From Cristatella mucedo (lineage: Eukaryota; Bryozoa; Phylactolaemata; Cristatellidae), in NCBI GenBank assembly GCA_009760855.2, contig WPIO01000048.1:2267001-2331000 (forward strand): a DNA stretch of 64,000 nt, read 5' to 3'. Of the stretch, positions 22,276-33,543 are shown piece after piece (position 1 is the stretch's first letter; each line of letters starts with the position of its first letter). The notes beneath the pieces are model-generated. The model was given only the letters and a program-made list of their open reading frames with translations. It was not told the origin of the DNA and made no database searches. The translations under genes were made by a program, and so were the position numbers.

Positions 22276-22984
22276 TATATTTATGTATGCTTTCGACAAG
22301 CATGCAAAAGCACGTAAGTGTCAAGCTCAGACTAGCATGACCGGTCGAGTATCCTCGGCTGGAAAGATGAGGCAGCATTGTGCGGCTTCACCATCAGCCA
22401 GTAGGCAGGGCGTGGCACAGAAAAGCAGGACCGTATCTCCTGCGTGGTGCCCAGTGGCATCGTCTGCTGCTCATGTTGCTCGAGAAGTGCTTTTATCGAT
22501 TGCTCGACTGACCATTTCTCTTGTTCGGCAGGGTCCTGCGCTTCGCTGACCAGCTGCGCAGCGCAAAGCCTGCCACTGGCCAAAGCTTTGTATTGCTAGA
22601 TCCCGAGTGCGAGTCGATTCAAACATGCTCATCCAGCTCTGCACGTTCGATCCATCTACTTCCCTGAGCTTCCCTTTGACAAGCAGCCCATGTCGGGTCG
22701 CACTTGCCTCTATACGAGAATGCATATAGATAAAACCACAGCAGAGGGTTGCAAACGATCTGGTCAGAAAGCACTTGGGACGACATCGTCATGACATGAC
22801 ATGTCGCACGAAACCAGACGACACACCCACCCACGTCGCCACAACAAAACTCATGCAATGCATTTAGATGTAAAGCTTAAAGCACACACTGAGAACGCAT
22901 GAGAAAATAGCTGCTAGGCTACTCAACTAAACCGGAAAGGACAGCTCATCCATTTTACGGCAAACGAAGCAGCTGTGCAAAGCT

Positions 22985-23330
22985 GCCGATCAAACAGCCC
23001 TTGCACTAGCACCAGTGGACTGATAGATTGTGGAACCCGCTTCTAAAATTCTTATGCAACATCTACTCTCCCGCTGCCGATTGTAGTACATCCTTTCTAG
23101 CTATCATGAGCTGCTACTTTCATGCTACGACTCACTACCTCAACCGGTCTCCTGACTCGGCTGCTGCTTCAGACTAGGCTTCTCACTTTCTTTGTCTTGT
23201 GTGAAATGAAGTATGTTGAAATGCATACCGAAAGCTGCTTCAGCTTTGAGTGAGCTATAGAAAACTCTTATGCGTAGCACCCACTTAACACTTGAGGCTT
23301 CGTGGAATTACAGACGGAGACACATTAAAT
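22985..23330 (+). mobile_element. LINE-1 family 3' fragment (old)
   Basis: Nucleotide similarity to the LINE-1 3' end at 58300-58570: TGTGGAACCCGCTTCTAAAATTCTTATGCAACATCTACTCTCCC through GGAATTACAGACGGAGACACATTA. It is diverged and has an internal deletion. Confidence 0.75.
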
Positions 23331-23590
23331 GCAAAGCAAGAGTGGTGGGTGGATGGCAGTGATCCTACTCGGTTCGTCACAGACCTGACATTGCATTGTG
23401 CAACTCATTTATTTACTTAATTTAATGAACTCTATCCCCTTAGGGCAGACCTGCTGGTGCATGCAGGACTGCCTGCTGCTTGTGACATATCCCTTCAGGC
23501 TTTGTATGATTGGATTGGCTGCACTCTTACAAGGTCAAGGTCTATTCTCCTTAGTTTAACTTGTAGGAGTGAGAGCGGCCAATTAAACAG

Positions 23591-23593
<3 letters not shown>

Positions 23594-23656
<63 letters not shown>

Positions 23657-23714
23657 GAGAGAGTTCGTGAGAGAGGGGGAGAGAGAGTTCGTGAGAGAGG
23701 GGGAGAGAGAGTTC

Positions 23715-23750
<36 letters not shown>

Positions 23751-23832
23751 GTGAGAGTTCGTGAGAGAGGGGGAGAGAGAGTTCGTGAGAGAGGGGGAGA
23801 GAGAGTTCGTGAGAGAGGGGGAGAGAGAGTTC

Positions 23833-23877
<45 letters not shown>

Positions 23878-23885
23878 AGAGAGTG
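23594..23885 (+). repeat. GA microsatellite with an embedded 24-bp minisatellite
   Basis: GA tracts flank units of GTTCGTGAGAGAGGGGGAGAGAGA. GTTCGTG begins at 23663, 23687, 23711, 23747, 23757, 23781, 23805 and 23829, so two blocks of 24-bp units are separated by pure GA. All six-frame reads are repeat artefacts. Confidence 0.95.
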
Positions 23886-24629
23886 AGAGCCACAAACCTG
23901 TTTGCTGTCAGTAGAAGATAAACAAGAAGTCAAGCATTGGGACAGCCCAACGTCATAAGGCTTTTATCTTTGCAGAGGAATAAGCATTTCAATATGGTTC
24001 CCTTCAATTCACCTCTTTTCACGGCCACTTAACAAATAAGGGACTAGTGGTGTATTCTGGGCAGCTTTTCTGCAGCCCGACGAGGTCAGAGGTGGCTCAA
24101 ACAACCACAAAGAGTGCTCAACAAAGCAACTGGTTGCAAAGGTCCTCCAACCCAGGTAAGTACGCCCGACCCCATCTTGCTGAAAAGCCTTGCATAGGCT
24201 GAGGCTAGGACTGGCTCTATTGACAGACTCCTCGGCTTGCCCAGACGCTGCACTAGTGTACACAGGCAGAATGAATGCACCCACCACTGCTGCTGCTGCT
24301 GCCTGACGATGGCAAGGAGGAGTGGCCGAGAGCAACGGACAAGCAGCAGGGAGAAGGATGAGTGCCGAACGATGTGTGTCACGTGCCACGATGCATCATG
24401 ACAACAACGACGTGAGCAGACTAAGTGGTCGAAATGTGCCAATACCGTGACTGGCTACACTGTCAGACACTTGGATTCCAAGGACTATGTCCTTATCAAC
24501 TAATGATGCGATGCACAAATAGTAGTCAATGGCTGCAATAACAAGTTAGACGGCTATTACTAGCATGCTTTGATAAGAAGCCACGAGTCCAAAACGAGGC
24601 CGAAGTGCAGGAACACTGCATTAGAAGCA

Positions 24630-25112
24630 GTAGTTCTTGCAGCAGCTGCTTCAGCTCGTATCCAGCAGGGGCTAATACAGCATGAACTACTGCATCAGTT
24701 TCAGCCTGTTCGCGCCCTCAGGTCCTGTGTGGACAATAAATTAGCTGTCCCATTCCTCCGCTTAAAGACAGTTGGCGACAGAAGCTTTAGTTCTGCAGGT
24801 CCTAGACTGTGGAACTCGCTTCCACAATTCTTACGCAACGACATCTACTCTCCAACTGCCGACTATGGCACATCTTTTTCAGCGGTCCTGAACTGCTACT
24901 TCCATGCTACTCACTACCTCAACTGCTCTCCTAACTCTGCTATGCTTCCCACTTTCTCTTTGTTGCGTGAGACGAAGTCTGTTGGCTACCGAATGCGTAC
25001 CGAAAGCCGCTTAGGCTGTGAGTGCGCTATACAAAACTCTCCTGCGTAACACCCACATGGTCTTTATGACTTTGTGGAGTTACTGACGGAGATACATACA
25101 TACATACATGTT
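24630..25112 (+). mobile_element. LINE-1 family 3' end with C-terminal ORF
   Basis: The translation ends with HQFQPVRALRSCVDNKLAV, FLRLKTVGDRSFSSAGPRLWNSLP, then CYFHATHYLNCSP and a stop at 25049. This is the same C-terminus as the longer copy at 56.4-58.6 kb. The 3' UTR holds ATGGTCTTTATGACTTTGTGGAGTTACTGACGGAG and a CATA tail. It is 5'-truncated and lies in SLCO intron 1. Confidence 0.85.
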
Positions 25113-25426
25113 TTAGCAGACCAAAATTCAGGCATGACTCTAAGGTATGCTACCGGGTCCTGCCCCAAGGGTTGCAAGTCTGCCTTTGCAAGTGACTATT
25201 ACTACTACCATAGCTGCTCATGCTCCCACTGGTGCGACTGCTGCTACTACTAGTAGTCAAAAAACGAACATTTGACAGATCTTTCCCAGATTATAATGCA
25301 GAACGGCAGCTCTGAGATGAAGAGTCTAACAGATGCTGCTCATGAAGTGAAGCCGAAGCAGAGAAAAGGGACTGCAGAGCTAATTACTTGACTACTACAA
25401 GGTGACTAACAACAATAAATATTGAC

Positions 25427-25585
25427 TGATTTAACGGCCTCATTTGTATAGCAGCAGAAGAGCCTTAGCGGCGATCGCCACTGCTTCAGATGTCGACAAG
25501 AGATCGCCCACTGCAGGATTCGAACCCGCGACCTCGATCGTAAGGAGCAAGCACCTTACATCCTGGGCTAGCACGGTCCGTATGA
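25427..25585 (-). mobile_element. SINE-2 copy
   Basis: The minus strand has a tRNA-like head, B box GCGGGTTCGAATCC, then AGTGGCGATCGCCGCTAAGGCTC and GAGGCCGTTAAATCAG. It is moderately diverged. Confidence 0.8.
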
Positions 25586-26545
25586 CTGTCACGGTGCTTA
25601 TGATTAAGACGGTGAGTATAGCTACTTGATGGAATGCCTATCGGCTGATTCATGAAGGAGCAGCCACCTGACAACGGCTGAGGAAGAGCTCGGTGGGCCG
25701 TTCCAGGCTGAGAGGGTAGCCTGCACTCTTAGCACCGATTCAAGTGCTAACTTCGAGCAGCAGCAGCAGTAAAGCCCACCTATCTTTCACCCACAGGCTG
25801 CCTGCGGCTAAGCTGGCATTGTGCCTGGGAAGGCCCAGCCAATGATCAATCAGTTTGACCTGGTAGCTTAGCTGCCAGCTCATGCCGGAGATTCAGCTGC
25901 AGACAATACTGCAGGCAAGCTGCAACAAGGGAATGCAGGCAGGACAGGAGGGTAAGGCCCTCCCTAAGAGTCAGGTGGGTGGGGTGTCAGGCCTTATATT
26001 TTAAAGTTGGCTTCAACATGTCATCAGGGCCGAGCTTATGCATCAGTCCACATCAGGGAGCAGCAGCAACTGACGAAGTGAGCGACTAAAGCAGCAGCAA
26101 GCAGCAGCAGCTGGTTCATCTCCACATGCTTTCCACTACACCATAGTCTAGCACTGTGCATTTTTACCTTCCCAACACAGGATTTTTCCTTCTCAAAGCA
26201 GCAGCCATAAGCATAGGTGGAGCACATAATCGCGCAAATGGCTAAGCAGAAGGATGCATTCGTAGGGCTAGCCCGAAGCCCCACCCTGCCCCACTGTCGT
26301 GGCGCTGGATAAGAATGAAAGAATACGCCTCGTCATGCATGGAGGAGGCAAACCTAAAACCTACAGAGGCCACTAATGTTGAAGTGCGACTCAAAATAGT
26401 ATTCGCACACTAATACAGCATCAAACCTTGGGGTTGACTTTCAATAAGATAAGGACGATAGCTGACCAGCCAATATACAATTAAATGCCTACAGATTACA
26501 TACAGCTGCAGAAGGGAGATTGCATAGGTTTAAAATCGAGCTCAC

Positions 26546-26554
26546 ACACACACG

Positions 26555-26591
<37 letters not shown>

Positions 26592-26640
26592 CGTATGGCC
26601 ACTACGAGAACTTAAGTCTGTATTCAGGCGCTCAGCACAT
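26546..26640. repeat. (CA)n tract and SINE-1 tail fragment
   Basis: CA tract of about 40 bp (26546-26586), then a minus-strand SINE-1/LINE-2 type tail (GAGAACTTAAGTCTGTATTCAGGCGCT) at 26598-26640. Confidence 0.75.
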
Positions 26641-26799
26641 AACGCGGCGGCGGCGAGCAGACGAGGGCTTACCAGAACGCGCCAGCGGAACGATGCCTCG
26701 GGCCAGCCAGCGGACAGTCGGGCTGGCATGCAGAGAGGCAGCAGCCTGCTTCAGGCCATGGCTCCAGCTCCTGTGCCCCATGGAAAAGGCCCCCGAAAA

Positions 26800-27330
26800 T
26801 GATAATAATAAAATGAGATGGATGCAAAAATGAGATGGATGCATAGTGCCCTAAGAGAACCAAGTCTCCTTCTAGGCACTTGTAAATATGCTTCCAAGCA
26901 AGCTCGCTAGAATTACTTAGCGATACCGTGAACAGTATCAGCATGCGTAGGCGCACGGAAGACAACTCAAACGAAAAGACCTAGCTAATGCTGTGAGAAG
27001 CAGGCGGAGTTTCAGCTTTGTTTTTCAATGCCACCGGGAAGGGGGTTTCAGGCTTGGATTCAGGATTTGGTTTCAGGCTTCAGAAGCATACAAACTAGAG
27101 GAGCAGTTTTCGAAGGCTTTGAGGTTGGTACGAGGCACAGCTAAACGACTTGATTCAGAAGAGCGGGTGGCACGATTCCTAGCCTGCTAGTGTGAAGCAG
27201 TTTGGATAGGTAGGCTGGAGCATGATAATGTAGGGACTTGAAGTGAATGACAAAACATTGACAAAACAAACCACAGACAGAGACTAGCTGCCGAGTTTTT
27301 TTTGCACCACCTGCATAGGCCTTATTGCAC
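26800..27330 (-). mobile_element. SINE-1/LINE-2 tail and LINE fragment
   Basis: 26805-26885 is a minus-strand tail (AGTGCCCTAAGAGAACCAAGTCTCCTTCTAGGCACTTG) with AATAATAAAATG in front. 26990-27330 retains the LINE-2 ORF end in antisense (AAATGCTGTGA near 26985 to AGACTAGCTGCCGAG near 27290), without an open frame. Confidence 0.55.
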
Positions 27331-27429
27331 AGGCATCGAATAATTGCCCCACCCCATTACGACTTGCTTTACTTATCCGAGTCTGTACAGCCAAAGAGAA
27401 TAGAGACAGCGATTTCGGGACAAAATCTT

Positions 27430-28060
27430 GCATAATAAACTTATACCTGTTTGAGGCATTGCGTACCGATTACTTCTACATCCTTTACGGAGGACCTCCA
27501 GCCTGGGCACTTGATCGTCAGCAACTGGTGTACAACTCAGCAGGCCGGCTGGTCCGTCGGCAACAGGGCTGCCACACCACACTACCGACGTCTGAAATTC
27601 AGTGGCTGCCTACCAAACATCATAGCGACTTCCGTGATAGGCCAGGAAGTAAGGCGCTAGCTGTTCACGACCAACGTGGTGCGTTCGAGTCCTTCAGCGG
27701 GCGATCCTTTATTGCCTTGCCAACTGCAAGCCCGGGCGATAGCTATTGAGGCTCTTTTGCCGCTATATAAATGAGGCTGTTAAATCAGCTAATATAAAAG
27801 TCACTCCTTCTGGCCGCTCTAGGTTGCTCAACTCGCCTTCACCAGCCTTCACCTATCCAACCTCCGCGTTCCCTCCAGCGCGTTCCTGAGCCACGTGCTC
27901 CAACGCTTACAATCGGCTCACTGTTCCCTGCACTAGATTGAAATCTTTTGGCGATTGGGCTTTTAGTTGACAAGATCCAGTGGAAAGTGCGCGAGGCATC
28001 TGTCACCACCCGAACTGACTTTGCACCATCAAGTTTCAGCTCGAGATGCAACAGATGATG
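27430..28060 (+). mobile_element. LINE RT C-terminal fragment interrupted by SINE-2
   Basis: 27459-27600 reads GGPPAWALDRQQLVYNSAGR and IQWLP, the decayed LYGLPxxxLDRLQxVQNSAARL ... HWLP block of L2/CR1 elements. 27800-28060 continues with an APTLTIGSLFPAL and FGDWAFS-like end. A SINE-2 copy lies between. Confidence 0.65.
27620..27800 (+). mobile_element. SINE-2 copy (diverged)
   Basis: GATAGGCCAGGAAGTAAGG, then GCGTTCGAGTCCTTCAGCGGGCGATCC, GGGCGATAGCTATTGAGGCTCTTTTGCCGCTATATAAATGAGGCTGTTAAATCAGC. It is inserted in a LINE fragment. Confidence 0.75.
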
Positions 28061-28563
28061 CTCAGCTTTCCAATGTTTCAGTGAATTTGTATTTTCTTAG
28101 GCAGTTTGGATGCTTACCAGCTGATAATTTAGTGCATTTTACTGACCAAGGGCCCTACTAATCAGTGGCCCCGAGTGTCCACATTTGTCCTGAAGTTGCA
28201 GTAATTGTTACTCCTGGCTAGAGTAGTAAAAGGCCTGCATACAAATTAGGTTCTCTTAGGATGCCAGACAAAAGAAATTTATCATAATAATTATCACTAT
28301 GAAGGTTCCAAAATATATGGCTCATCTGTACCCGACGATGCTTCTTGGCAGCGTATTTTGGCTACAGGCCCCTGCAGAAGTTCCAGCCGATGCGCCGGTA
28401 CCTCACAGGAGCCGGGTTCATGGCGTCTGCGACTTGGGCCCACTGGACAGAGAGGCGGCCATCGGCACGTGGCTGTGCAGAAGGCCACACGTGACAAGAG
28501 AGCGGAACGTCACCGACGATGGGACCGGCACCATTATGTGCCGAGCAGCCGCCGCTTCTTGGG

Positions 28564-28690
28564 ACCAATAATAATAATAATAATAATAATAGTACACTTG
28601 ATAAAGCGCCCTCAGATAACTCAATCTCTCTTTCTAGGCGCTTTACATTTGCTGCAAAGGGAAGTGCGATCGACCCAACGAGCTGCCGTG
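28564..28690 (-). mobile_element. LINE-2 3' tail fragment
   Basis: AATAATAATAATAATAATAATAGTACACTTGATAAAGCGCCCTCAGATAACTCAATCTCTC is the reverse complement of the LINE-2 tail with a good ATT tract. Only about 125 bases remain. Confidence 0.8.
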
Positions 28691-28699
28691 CCACAAAGC

Positions 28700-29840
28700 T
28701 CACTCTCAGCTAGCCTGCTAGCTAATACAGCTGCGAAGAACTGCATCGTTTATATGCAAACGTAGGAGAAGGGGAGCTTCGATTCGCGGCTTAAGACATT
28801 CCCCAATCCTTGGTGTACTGGTGCTCACTGCCTCTGGACTTGCTTCGTTGAGCCTACAATATACTGTACATACATTTAAGCATCTATTACAGTCACTTCC
28901 GGAAGCCATGTAAAGCACTGGCGGACTTTCTCGCTTCAATCAATAGGGAAGAGGGCAAGCGCACACAGCAACCGAGAGATACACAGTGACAGACTCATAC
29001 ATACACATGCACACTCGAGCACGTCCGACACGATGCTATTGGACTAGTGGAAGTGCAGAAGGTTGTCGGAATCATCGAGCTCAAGCACTGAATGCTGGCA
29101 GGAAGTGCTTGCCAACCAGCCAGCTACCATGAGCAACAGAAGTACTCCGTGGCGTGTCATGCACAGGCACGGCTAGGAGTTAAATTTAAATTGGCATTTC
29201 GGTTACATGGCTTTTTCTGCTGAATGTGGCCGGCTGCTGCTAGCTCACACGGGGTCGGCGCTCAGCTTTGTGAGTAGCAGCAGTGTGCCAGGCCCATCGG
29301 CAGATGGACGCCTAAGTAAAGCTGAGGCGCAGGCTGCACTGCTACCCATTCTCGTGGCGCATAGTACTCGACTGTGCTTGGCACTGAAATAGCACCGGCT
29401 TCTCTATCCAGTGGACTCCCAGCCACCCAGGCTACGAAACCGCATTACAGGCTGCGATTGCTGCATGCCCTTGCCTTTACTAGCCCTACCTAGCAGTCAC
29501 AAGGCTAAAGCAGACGATGAATGAACTCAAGAGGAAAGAGCTTTACACAGGTGAGAACATGAGAACATGAGCAGATGTAAGGTAAGCAAACCCGATGTCT
29601 TCGGAATGCCGTCCATTCTGCCCAGCCACTGCAGATCTGCCACTCCGTAGCACTACTGATTTTTGACATAATCATGAGCCGGCTGCATGCATACTCTTGA
29701 GGGTAGGAATGCATGCAGGCAAAGGACAAGCAGCCAGCTGTGCTCGAGCAGAGAGGCTAGAATCTATCACTAGGTTAGAATATATCACTAGGTCATTCGC
29801 CAATCGACTTCGCATCAATCAGCACGGCAACCAATAGATT
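28700..29840. other. Intron 1 stretch with nothing recognised
   Basis: No conserved protein, RNA or repeat was recognised. A direct repeat AATCTATCACTAGGTTAG/AATATATCACTAGGT occurs at 29760-29793. Confidence 0.5.
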
Positions 29841-29847
29841 CACTCAC

Positions 29848-30577
29848 TTTGGTAGAAGGAGGCTTTGCCTCTACTGCCAGCATTGTCGTCGATGTAAAGC
29901 ATGAGAAGTATGGGCATGGGACCATAGCCCAAGCCCATGACGGTCGATGCAGCTATGTAAATGGAGAGCACTGCCGCTCGCTTGTCGCTTGCCACAGTAC
30001 AGTCAGTGTTTGTGTGGTTTAGTAGCAAGCGGCTTGCATCGTCGCGATCTAGCGTCAACGTGCTCGGATGCGCCGAGCATTCTGCTCCCATACGGTTGAC
30101 AGAGCCGGGCCCCACGCTCGACACACTCAAAGCAGAGTCAAACAGGAAATGTGGCGAGGCGTGCGCGAAGCAAGTGGCAGCTGTCAAAACCATGGCTATC
30201 GACACGATCCTCGGTTTCCGTCGCTGGCCACCGAAATAGCTGACCAGAATCCCGGACAGAATCTCGCCTACCATGTAAGCCCCATAGGCTATAGCAGCGT
30301 CGAAAGTACTCAAGCCGAACGACTTCTGCAGAGTGGTCAGGGTTGACGCTTGAATCGTAAACGCCACGGTGTGAAGCAATGCCACTCCGCATGCTAGAGC
30401 AGTGAACGTCTGAATGCTGACCAATCGACATCCACTGGTGGTCGTACTGTCGTCGCGACCGCGAGGCAGGGCGGCGTCCGGCTCCTTGCTCGCGGCAGAC
30501 AGCTCGGAGGACGCAGCGGAAGAGCCCTCGCTACGATCTCTCGGCGCGCCGACGGGGCGATCGCCGACAAGCTTCAT
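29848..30577 (-). CDS. SLCO/OATP organic anion transporter, coding exon 1 (N-terminus, TM1-4)
   Basis: Start of a 12-TM solute carrier (major facilitator fold) of the plasma membrane that moves organic anions. The exon encodes residues 1-243 plus one base (donor CCAAA|GTGAGTG). The ATG at 30577 is the first in frame; an in-frame TAG lies near 30688 with no ATG between, and the 20 sense codons upstream have none. The N-tail is Ser/Arg-rich. Then come TM1 (FTALACGVALLHTVAFTIQA), TM2 (AIAYGAYMVGEILSGILVSYFG), the loop RRKPR, TM3, an extracellular loop with two Cys and an NHT sequon, and TM4 running into YGPMPILLMLYIDD. The family blocks SYFGxxxxRPKxI and GxGxxPLxxLGxxYIDD are clearly met. The substrate cannot be told. 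The gene spans more than 28 kb. Confidence 0.9.
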
Positions 30578-30782
30578 TCCGTTCGCCTTTATTTGGCGTT
30601 CCACCGAGCGGCGGCGTACTAGGGAGGTTCTCGACACAAGTATGCGACGATACCCTTCACCTGTCGCATAGCCGGATGGCGAACGCTATCGAGAGCTGCT
30701 TTGATCGGAGCCGTTGTCGGAGCAGTTGGAACGAACACTTCTGAGAGGCCGCTGCGAGCCGGTAAGTCGAGCCCCGCGGACT

Positions 30783-30884
30783 TCAGTGGGCGGCCAGCTG
30801 CGAAGCTTGCACTCCCGTGCTGCCAAAAGCTGACGGGCTAGAGTTGACGCTCATAGAACGGATGAGTGAAATATCTGAAACCAT
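30783..30884 (-). other. Possible upstream ORF in the SLCO 5' leader
   Basis: ATG at 30884 in good context (GCCATGG) opens 33 codons (MVSDISLIRS...) ending in TGA at 30783, 206 bases before the main ATG. If transcription starts near the TATA element at 30923-30929 this small frame would precede the main start and could dampen translation. Alternatively a 5' intron may remove it. No conservation can be judged. Confidence 0.3.
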
Positions 30885-30922
30885 GGCGAGAGAACGTACA
30901 GGAAATCTTCTACGTAACGCGG

Positions 30923-30929
30923 TTATATA
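30923..30929 (-). promoter_or_regulatory. TATA-box candidate for the SLCO gene
   Basis: Minus-strand GGGGGCTATATAACCGCG in a GC-rich stretch, about 350 bases upstream of the SLCO ATG. This is a good TATA consensus at a plausible distance. No initiator could be assigned with confidence. Confidence 0.4.
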
Positions 30930-30999
30930 GCCCCCACCAGCCGGGCAGTCCGACCGGCCACGCTATGAGGTACAGTTCCCTCACGTGATTTTACGACTC

Positions 31000-32440
31000 A
31001 TGCGATTGGCTGTCAGCACCCCATGTGAGCATGGGGGGGGGTGGGGCCCAGTCCCACAGCGGGAGATAAATTAGTAGACTCGGTACTAGAGTGATCAGTT
31101 GCAGGCTTGGGGCTTGGAACAATAATATTGTGGGATAATATGCTGTAATGTATTATAACAAGATATACAAATTGTTTTCAATATTTTTTATTAGTATTAT
31201 ATATTATTATATTTTGCTAATGCCCGCTCTGCCAGCGCGACGGTTTCGCGGGTGCGGTGAGAAAGCTGGAGGTACCGTTGCACGAGGGTACGAAAGTCTT
31301 CAAATATATAAAATTGAGGTTCGAAGGGGTCGAAGTGCATCTTAACATGCTAATAGGTGACATCGGGGAGCTTTTTTTGCACGCAATATCGTGCACTAAC
31401 CCGGCGGCTGACTTACGAAAAGACCAACTAACGCCGGAAAGTGGGACGGGATACGAATTCCAAGGCGAAGCAAGAGTTCTAGCTGGGTGCGGTCCCCAAC
31501 ATTAAAGGATACGACCCAATTTCACGGCCTTCAGTTTAAAAACCTCTCAGAAAGATCCCTCACTCCCTCTGAAAGTTTGCTATTCTACATCTTGTTACTA
31601 TTTCTATTAGTTCACTTTGTTAACAACTTTGCGGTTCTGGGAGCTCCAAGCGGAACATCTCGGCAACACGCTAAGCAGGTCCCTTCAAACAAATGCTCAT
31701 ACAAAATTTCAAGAAGCTGCGTGCCGACGGCACTTGATAGGACCCAGACATGCCTAAATAGAATTGGCACCGCAGCAAGGCTAACAAATATGATATCCTC
31801 GGTAGTAAAATGACAAGCTTCCTCTAGAAACGGGCAAGGAGCTTTAACGCCAAAGGCCGCGCCGCGTCAGAGACCTCTTTCAAACTCCATCTAACGAGAG
31901 TAGGTGCCCCGCAGTAGAGAAACAAATACCTAGAATCCTCGCGTCAAATATGCTTCCGTCGACGCGCTTCAAGCGAGTCACTTTCTCTATGTCCGATTGC
32001 CCCTCCAGGGGTTTCGAAGAGGCTGAAGACACTTACAAAGGAATGCTGTCCCGTTAGCTAAACATTAAATCAGGTTGTCAGGTTTTTCTAGCGAGTTCCA
32101 ATCGGGATTTAGAGCTAACCATTCACCAGACACCGCACTGGTGCGGGTTTACGACGAAGTTCAGAACGATGCCGATCGGGAAAGTGCCGATGCTAGTTTA
32201 CCCACATCTCGCCAGCATATGGCAGAATAGAGCACTTAATATTTTTTCAGGCCCCCATCGCTGTCACAGTGGTTGACTAAGTTAGGTCCAACTTCAGTGT
32301 AACATGTAAAACAATTTATTTAAATTAGCGTCAGCCATTGGTAGAAGCCGTTAAATATGGGCTAACTTAGATGCTACGTTTGTGTAAGCAGTGTGGTTAG
32401 GTGAGCTCAGTATGGAGCCAAAGTCAAGGTTTTAATTATG
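31000..32440. other. Intergenic region, nothing recognised
   Basis: It begins with a G9 run (31032-31041) and an AT-rich stretch (31120-31220). Plus-strand open frames at 31257-31505 and 31487-31813 are ordinary in length and composition and match no family I know. Confidence 0.5.
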
Positions 32441-32445
32441 CAACG

Positions 32446-32605
32446 TCGACCTCGTTTGGTCCAGCGGTGAAGTTGCTCGCCCCGGGGACCAAGGTCTGAC
32501 TGAGGTCGTGGGCTCGAGGCGCGAGGCTTATGTGAAGCGCCTGAATAGAGATTAAGTTATCTTGGGGCGCTATGCAAGTGAATTTTATTTATTTATTTAT
32601 CCAAC
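32446..32605 (+). mobile_element. SINE-1 copy
   Basis: CTCGTTTGGTCCAGCGGTGAAG, then GAGGTCGTGGGCTCGAGGC, and the tail GTGAAGCGCCTGAATAGAGATTAAGTTATCTTGGGGCGCTATGCAAGTG with a TTTA repeat at the end. Confidence 0.8.
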
Positions 32606-32894
32606 CCCCTCACTCACCATCAAGACTCTCCGTGTGTAAATGCTAAAGTATGCGAGGAAATGGAGCCTATTAAGTTGAATGCGAACTGTGTACACGTGAC
32701 GGTGAACGAATACCCTTTTCAACAAAACGTGTATTTTCACTCGGACGCTCTGCACACAGCGGGCCAGCTCTCACGACCACTCTGCGCGGCGTCCCCGTCC
32801 CAAATCCTCTCTCACGCCATTCCGTTGCCACGACTCACCCCTCATCAAAACACCACCCCATAAATTTCAATTGACCGGTCACAGCCCCCTAAAT

Positions 32895-33350
32895 GCCATT
32901 GTAAGATAACGTAGTGTACCTCCGTCTGTAACTCCACAAAGCCATAAAGACTAAGTGGGTGTGACGCAGGAGAGTTTTGTATAGCATATTCACAGCCTAA
33001 GCGGCTTTCGGTACGCATTCGGGAGCCAACAGACTTGATCTCACGCAACAAAGAGAAAGTGGAAGCATAGCAGTCAGGAGAGCAGTTAAGGTAGTGAATA
33101 GCACGGAAGTAGCAGCTCAGGACGGCTCGAAAGGATGTGCCATATTCGGCAGCAGGTGCGTAAGAACCGTGGAAGCGAGTTCCACAGTCCAGGACTTGCA
33201 AAGCAAAAGCTTCTGTCGCCAACGCTCTTTAAGCAGAGGAATGGAACGGCTAATTTATTGTCCATAAAGGACCTGTGGGCACGAGGTGGCTGAAACTAGG
33301 GCAGCAGTTCAGCTAGGTATGGAGGAGCCAAGCTGTGGCGGGCCTTATGG
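32895..33350 (-). mobile_element. LINE-1 family 3' end
   Basis: In minus orientation it holds the LINE-1 3' UTR (CTTTATGGCTTTGTGGAGTTACAGACGGAG) and ORF end (CYFRAIHYLNCSP, SRLGCEYAIQNSPA). It extends to the SYLAELL-like part near 33320. 5'-truncated. Confidence 0.85.
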
Positions 33351-33543
33351 GTCGGCGCAAGAAATTCTGCATCCGTTGGTCAACGGGCCATAAACTGGCC
33401 GTCGCACGATTAACAAGACCGTAAGCAGCAACGGACCATAAACTTGTCGCAGCTCGAATAGCAGCGCCCTAAACGCCACTGGCCAATAAATCACGAATGC
33501 CAAGGCCACCAGCAGATACCGGCCATAAATCAGCCACGGCTTA

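Noticed and set aside
23594-23885. CRISPR-like repeat-spacer array
   Set aside because: The regular 24-bp spacing is a minisatellite in a GA tract of a eukaryotic genome, with no spacers.
24009-24442. Additional SLCO exon between exons 1 and 2
   Set aside because: Exons 1 and 2 already join in phase through a conserved block, and the translation here has no OATP similarity.
30578-30637. Twenty extra N-terminal residues of the SLCO protein
   Set aside because: They would need a GTG start at 30637. The first in-frame ATG is at 30577 and nothing supports non-AUG initiation.
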